Source: Flavobacteriaceae bacterium UBA2000
GTDB lineage: Bacteria; Bacteroidota; Bacteroidia; Flavobacteriales; Flavobacteriaceae
DNA length: 13,944 bases
Direction of reading: 5' to 3'
Assembly: GCA_002335345.1 (NCBI GenBank)
Contig: DDCS01000058.1
Span: 1-13,944 of the forward strand
Shown here: positions 13,895 to 13,944 of the stretch, in pieces
Layout of the letters: each line of letters begins with the position of its first letter
How positions within the stretch are numbered: position 1 is the first letter of the stretch
Program-made: the position numbers and the translations under genes
Notes under the pieces: generated by a model
The model's input: only the letters and a program-made list of their open reading frames with translations
Databases searched by the model: none
Told to the model about the DNA's origin: nothing

Positions 13895-13944
13895 GCGTAC
13901 TTTAATTTTTCGGTGACTCAATACGGGTCATCAAACGCGCGCCC

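Noticed and set aside
1..13944. Mobile elements, CRISPR arrays, tRNA or rRNA genes, toxin-antitoxin or defence genes
   Set aside because: No transposase or integrase, no regularly spaced repeats, no RNA-gene signatures, and every sizeable open stretch is taken by an identifiable gene.

Overview
The window looks like a chromosomal stretch from a Bacteroidota genome, most likely a member of the Flavobacteriia. Four observations support this. There is a PorV2-type outer-membrane protein of the type IX secretion/PorV family. There is a DUF4105/Lnb-type membrane protein. The gene run kdsD-tatC-CMD-lptB sits divergent to a RecQ that has no zinc-binding cysteines. Shine-Dalgarno sequences are mostly absent, and promoter-like sites match the Bacteroidota pattern (TTG, about 20 nt, TAnnTTTG). 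I see no mobile element, phage gene, CRISPR array, tRNA or rRNA. The window reads as dense core genome rather than an accessory island.

Layout. At 1-1030 is the 3' part of a GT4 glycosyltransferase, open at the left edge. At 1123-2580 is a polyprenyl glycosylphosphotransferase that starts surface-polysaccharide assembly. These two are probably the tail of a polysaccharide cluster. At 2560-5013, on the minus strand, are porV2 and then the Lnb-like protein. At 5122-5883 is pssA (phosphatidylserine synthase), whose true start lies 27 codons inside the longest open frame. At 5880-8808, on the minus strand, is a compact operon kdsD-tatC-CMD-lptB, covering Kdo synthesis, twin-arginine export, an AhpD-like redox protein and the LPS-transport ATPase. 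At 8979-11186 is recQ. At 11198-12397, on the minus strand, is a LETM1-related protein. At 12469-13894 are two coupled DUF4331 genes, the second a probable surface lipoprotein. No gap between genes exceeds 170 bases once the leader of kdsD is counted.

How the genes fit together. Most of the window serves the cell envelope: polysaccharide priming and extension, phospholipid head-group synthesis, LPS core sugar and LPS export, lipoprotein N-acylation (inferred), outer-membrane beta-barrels and the Tat translocon. Transcription units alternate in direction and meet tail to tail with overlaps of 21 bp and 4 bp or a gap of 11 bp, leaving no room for intrinsic terminators between them.

The observations I would look at first are: the kdsD control region (a perfect promoter match, a leader of about 100 nt with a 27-codon upstream frame, and a TTG start); a 12-bp stem, 4-nt loop inverted repeat inside the Lnb-like coding sequence; the tandem DUF4331 genes that resemble complementary halves of one family, one with a lipobox cysteine and the other with serine at that place; and the LETM1-like protein. 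I did not find a clearly new defence or mobile system.
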